Both the position numbers and the translations under genes were made by a program. Shown piece by piece: positions 62,259 through 64,000 of a stretch of DNA of 64,000 nt (positions within the stretch are counted from its first letter, which is position 1; each line of letters starts with the position of its first letter). Location: positions 42,308,688-42,372,687 of the forward strand of contig NC_090174.1 in NCBI RefSeq assembly GCF_024679245.1, in the 5' to 3' direction. A model generated the notes under the pieces. It did not search any database. It was not told where the DNA came from and worked only from the letters and a program-made list of their open reading frames with translations. Origin of the DNA: Pseudorasbora parva (lineage: Eukaryota; Chordata; Actinopteri; Cypriniformes; Gobionidae).

Positions 62259-64000
62259 CAAAAAGAATACAAAAAATGAACAGGCCTTTGATTTTGATTA
62301 GACCAGAGACAGATACGCGCAGTGGAAACATCAAGCCATGGCAGAACAAATCATGTGTGTGAGCAATAAACTACTGACTATTAAAACCAAATTGCTGAAC
62401 CTCATCTTAGGCTCAAAATCACTTAAGAGTCATTCAACTTTGACAGCAGTATAACTATTAGCCCGTTAATAAAATCCCAGCATGCATCTGTGTTTATGAA
62501 TCTATCAAGTAGCTCAATGGACTGTAGCTAAAACAAATAAAAGTGCAAATGCAGGCTCCAGATCTTATCTGTTTTTATATTTATTTTTCATTTCTCTCTG
62601 AATACATGCAGTCATTTTTTACAGATTGAATAATGGGTATAATTAGGACTGCAAGACATATGCTGATTGGCAGAAGCAGTCTAATGCTGATTTAATGTGA
62701 TTGTTATGACACACCTCATTCATCTTGATATGGCTGCTGAAGCGGTGAATGACGCTTTGATATATGGGCTTCAAGATTTATTATCATAAAAAATCATGTT
62801 TAGATGTTGGGTATGGCCAATTTATCTTTGTTGGCCATGGATTGTCTCTTTGCATGAAATTTAGCACCCCGGTTCTGAATAGTGTGATAAGTGGAGTAAT
62901 TTAACAAGAGGTCCTTAAACACGGCTGACACATAGAGGGGAAAAAGAGGTCTTTCACTTTCAAACCACTATGGCTGGCATCAATTGACCCTAGTGAACAA
63001 AAGTGGAAAATGAGCCTACTGTTCTCGCACAAACATCTTGAAACGAAAATCACTACTGATAGAGTGACTCTACAGCCTATTAAATCAACAAAAACGGTTA
63101 AGAATCAACTTATGCATTCAATGCAAAATGCTTGTATAAGAGCAATCTTTAAAAAATGTGTTCTAACATCTCCAAAAAACAATTCAAAAGCTGCAATTTC
63201 CTTTTATTTACATATGCCACCCACCCGGGTGCTGGACTGCATGAATCATATGAGCTTATAAGCCAGGTAGAGTCACCCAGCACAGCTCCAAAATGAGCCC
63301 TCGGAGAGGACATCATTTAAAACATAACAATTGGTGACCCCCAGAATAACTTTAAAGGAGCCGGAGAGCCATACCGGGGGCACAACACAAATGGCAGTGT
63401 TTCTTCTAGGAGAAAGAGTTTGTTCTATTGTGGAAAGCAAACAGGGTTAGACCCACGGATCAGCAATGGTGTGGAAATCGGAGACTAATGTGAGTCCAGG
63501 AGACTGTAGGATATGCAGAGAGGAGATTGTTCCTGTGATTGAGAGGTTGTCTTGGACTAAGCTGGAGCTCCAATTCAAACCATGGATTACAGACAAGTGT
63601 GCCAAACAGCACAGGCCAATTCAGAACACCTCATTGAGCAGCGATTTCTTCCAGTCTCCCTTTCCTTTTCATTTTCTCTTTCTCGCTTTTGTTCTTGCAC
63701 CCAGGCCCTTATTCAATTTGTCCTTTTCCATTTGGCCTTCCTGATGCATGCTGTCCCCATAAGAGGCTTCCAATGAGCATATCCACATTCTAGGCTCCTA
63801 ATTTACTCATTCATTAAATGAGTGATAATTAGCTATGGGTAATCGGTTCAGCGGTAGGACAGAGGTATCATCCTGCACTTTCAATGGTCCATTTGTTTAG
63901 GGCCATTAGGAAGAGTTGGTTGTAGCTTGTGGTACAATTAACTCTAATGCCCTTACACTCCACAGCATATGGCAGGGAGGCTCTACAATGCTTTGGTAAT
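62259..64000. other. unique-looking intron sequence
   Basis: No repeats recognised. Stretches near 63440-63960 are low in simple repeats and contain homeodomain-like TAATTA/ATTAG strings (for example GATAATTAGC at 63823), so regulatory sequence is possible, but this cannot be shown without comparison to other species. Confidence 0.4.

Noticed and set aside
63841..63880. tRNA-like string GGTTCAGCGGTAGGAC
   Set aside because: No cloverleaf arms or B-box in the right place could be drawn.

Overview
The window looks like one piece of a teleost fish chromosome, most likely a cyprinid (zebrafish or carp lineage). It is AT-rich, has almost no protein-coding sequence, and is packed with long AT, GT and CT microsatellites, Tc1 and hAT elements, a Harbinger-type relic, short TTAA-flanked inverted-repeat elements, a DIRS-like fragment and a 5'-truncated LINE tail. 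I recognise several of these repeats as cyprinid types from memory; no database search was possible.

The only host gene feature I can support is one 216-bp exon on the minus strand (3235-3450) with a clean acceptor and donor. It encodes the start of the first Ig domain of a netrin receptor of the UNC5 family, closest to UNC5D as I remember it. I see no neighbouring UNC5 exon, so 1-3234 is read as part of the following intron and 3451-64000 as part of a very long preceding intron, probably intron 1. Everything else is intronic sequence and transposon debris.

Layout: 4.4-7.9 kb is an old hAT-like element holding a near-palindromic TTAA element and a second element that itself holds a third. 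13.3-14.4 kb is a TTAA-ended element with a degenerate THAP zinc-finger reading frame. 15.4-15.8 kb is a worn tandem repeat. 16.1-18.9 kb has a nearly identical 440-bp direct duplication flanking a hAT element. 25.0-28.7 kb has a second palindromic TTAA element, a long AT array and a Tc1-like transposon whose right inverted repeat was hit by a hAT element. 31.1-34.2 kb is a three-level nest: Harbinger relic, hAT, TTAA element. 37.5-38.9 kb is a TTAA-type element followed by a LINE tail. 47.9-51.0 kb is a pile of hAT and Tc1 fragments. 54.3-58.2 kb is a hAT-like pair of ends enclosing a DIRS-like tyrosine-recombinase fragment and two nested TTAA elements. 58.7-60.4 kb is a 1.6-kb foldback element with 593-bp arms.

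No intact transposase, RNA gene, CRISPR array or operon was seen. The most interesting signal is a set of TTAA-flanked elements carrying degenerate exon-like reading frames: two have related basic reading frames that end at a splice donor, and one has a THAP-like domain. The insertion orders can be read directly from target-site duplications.
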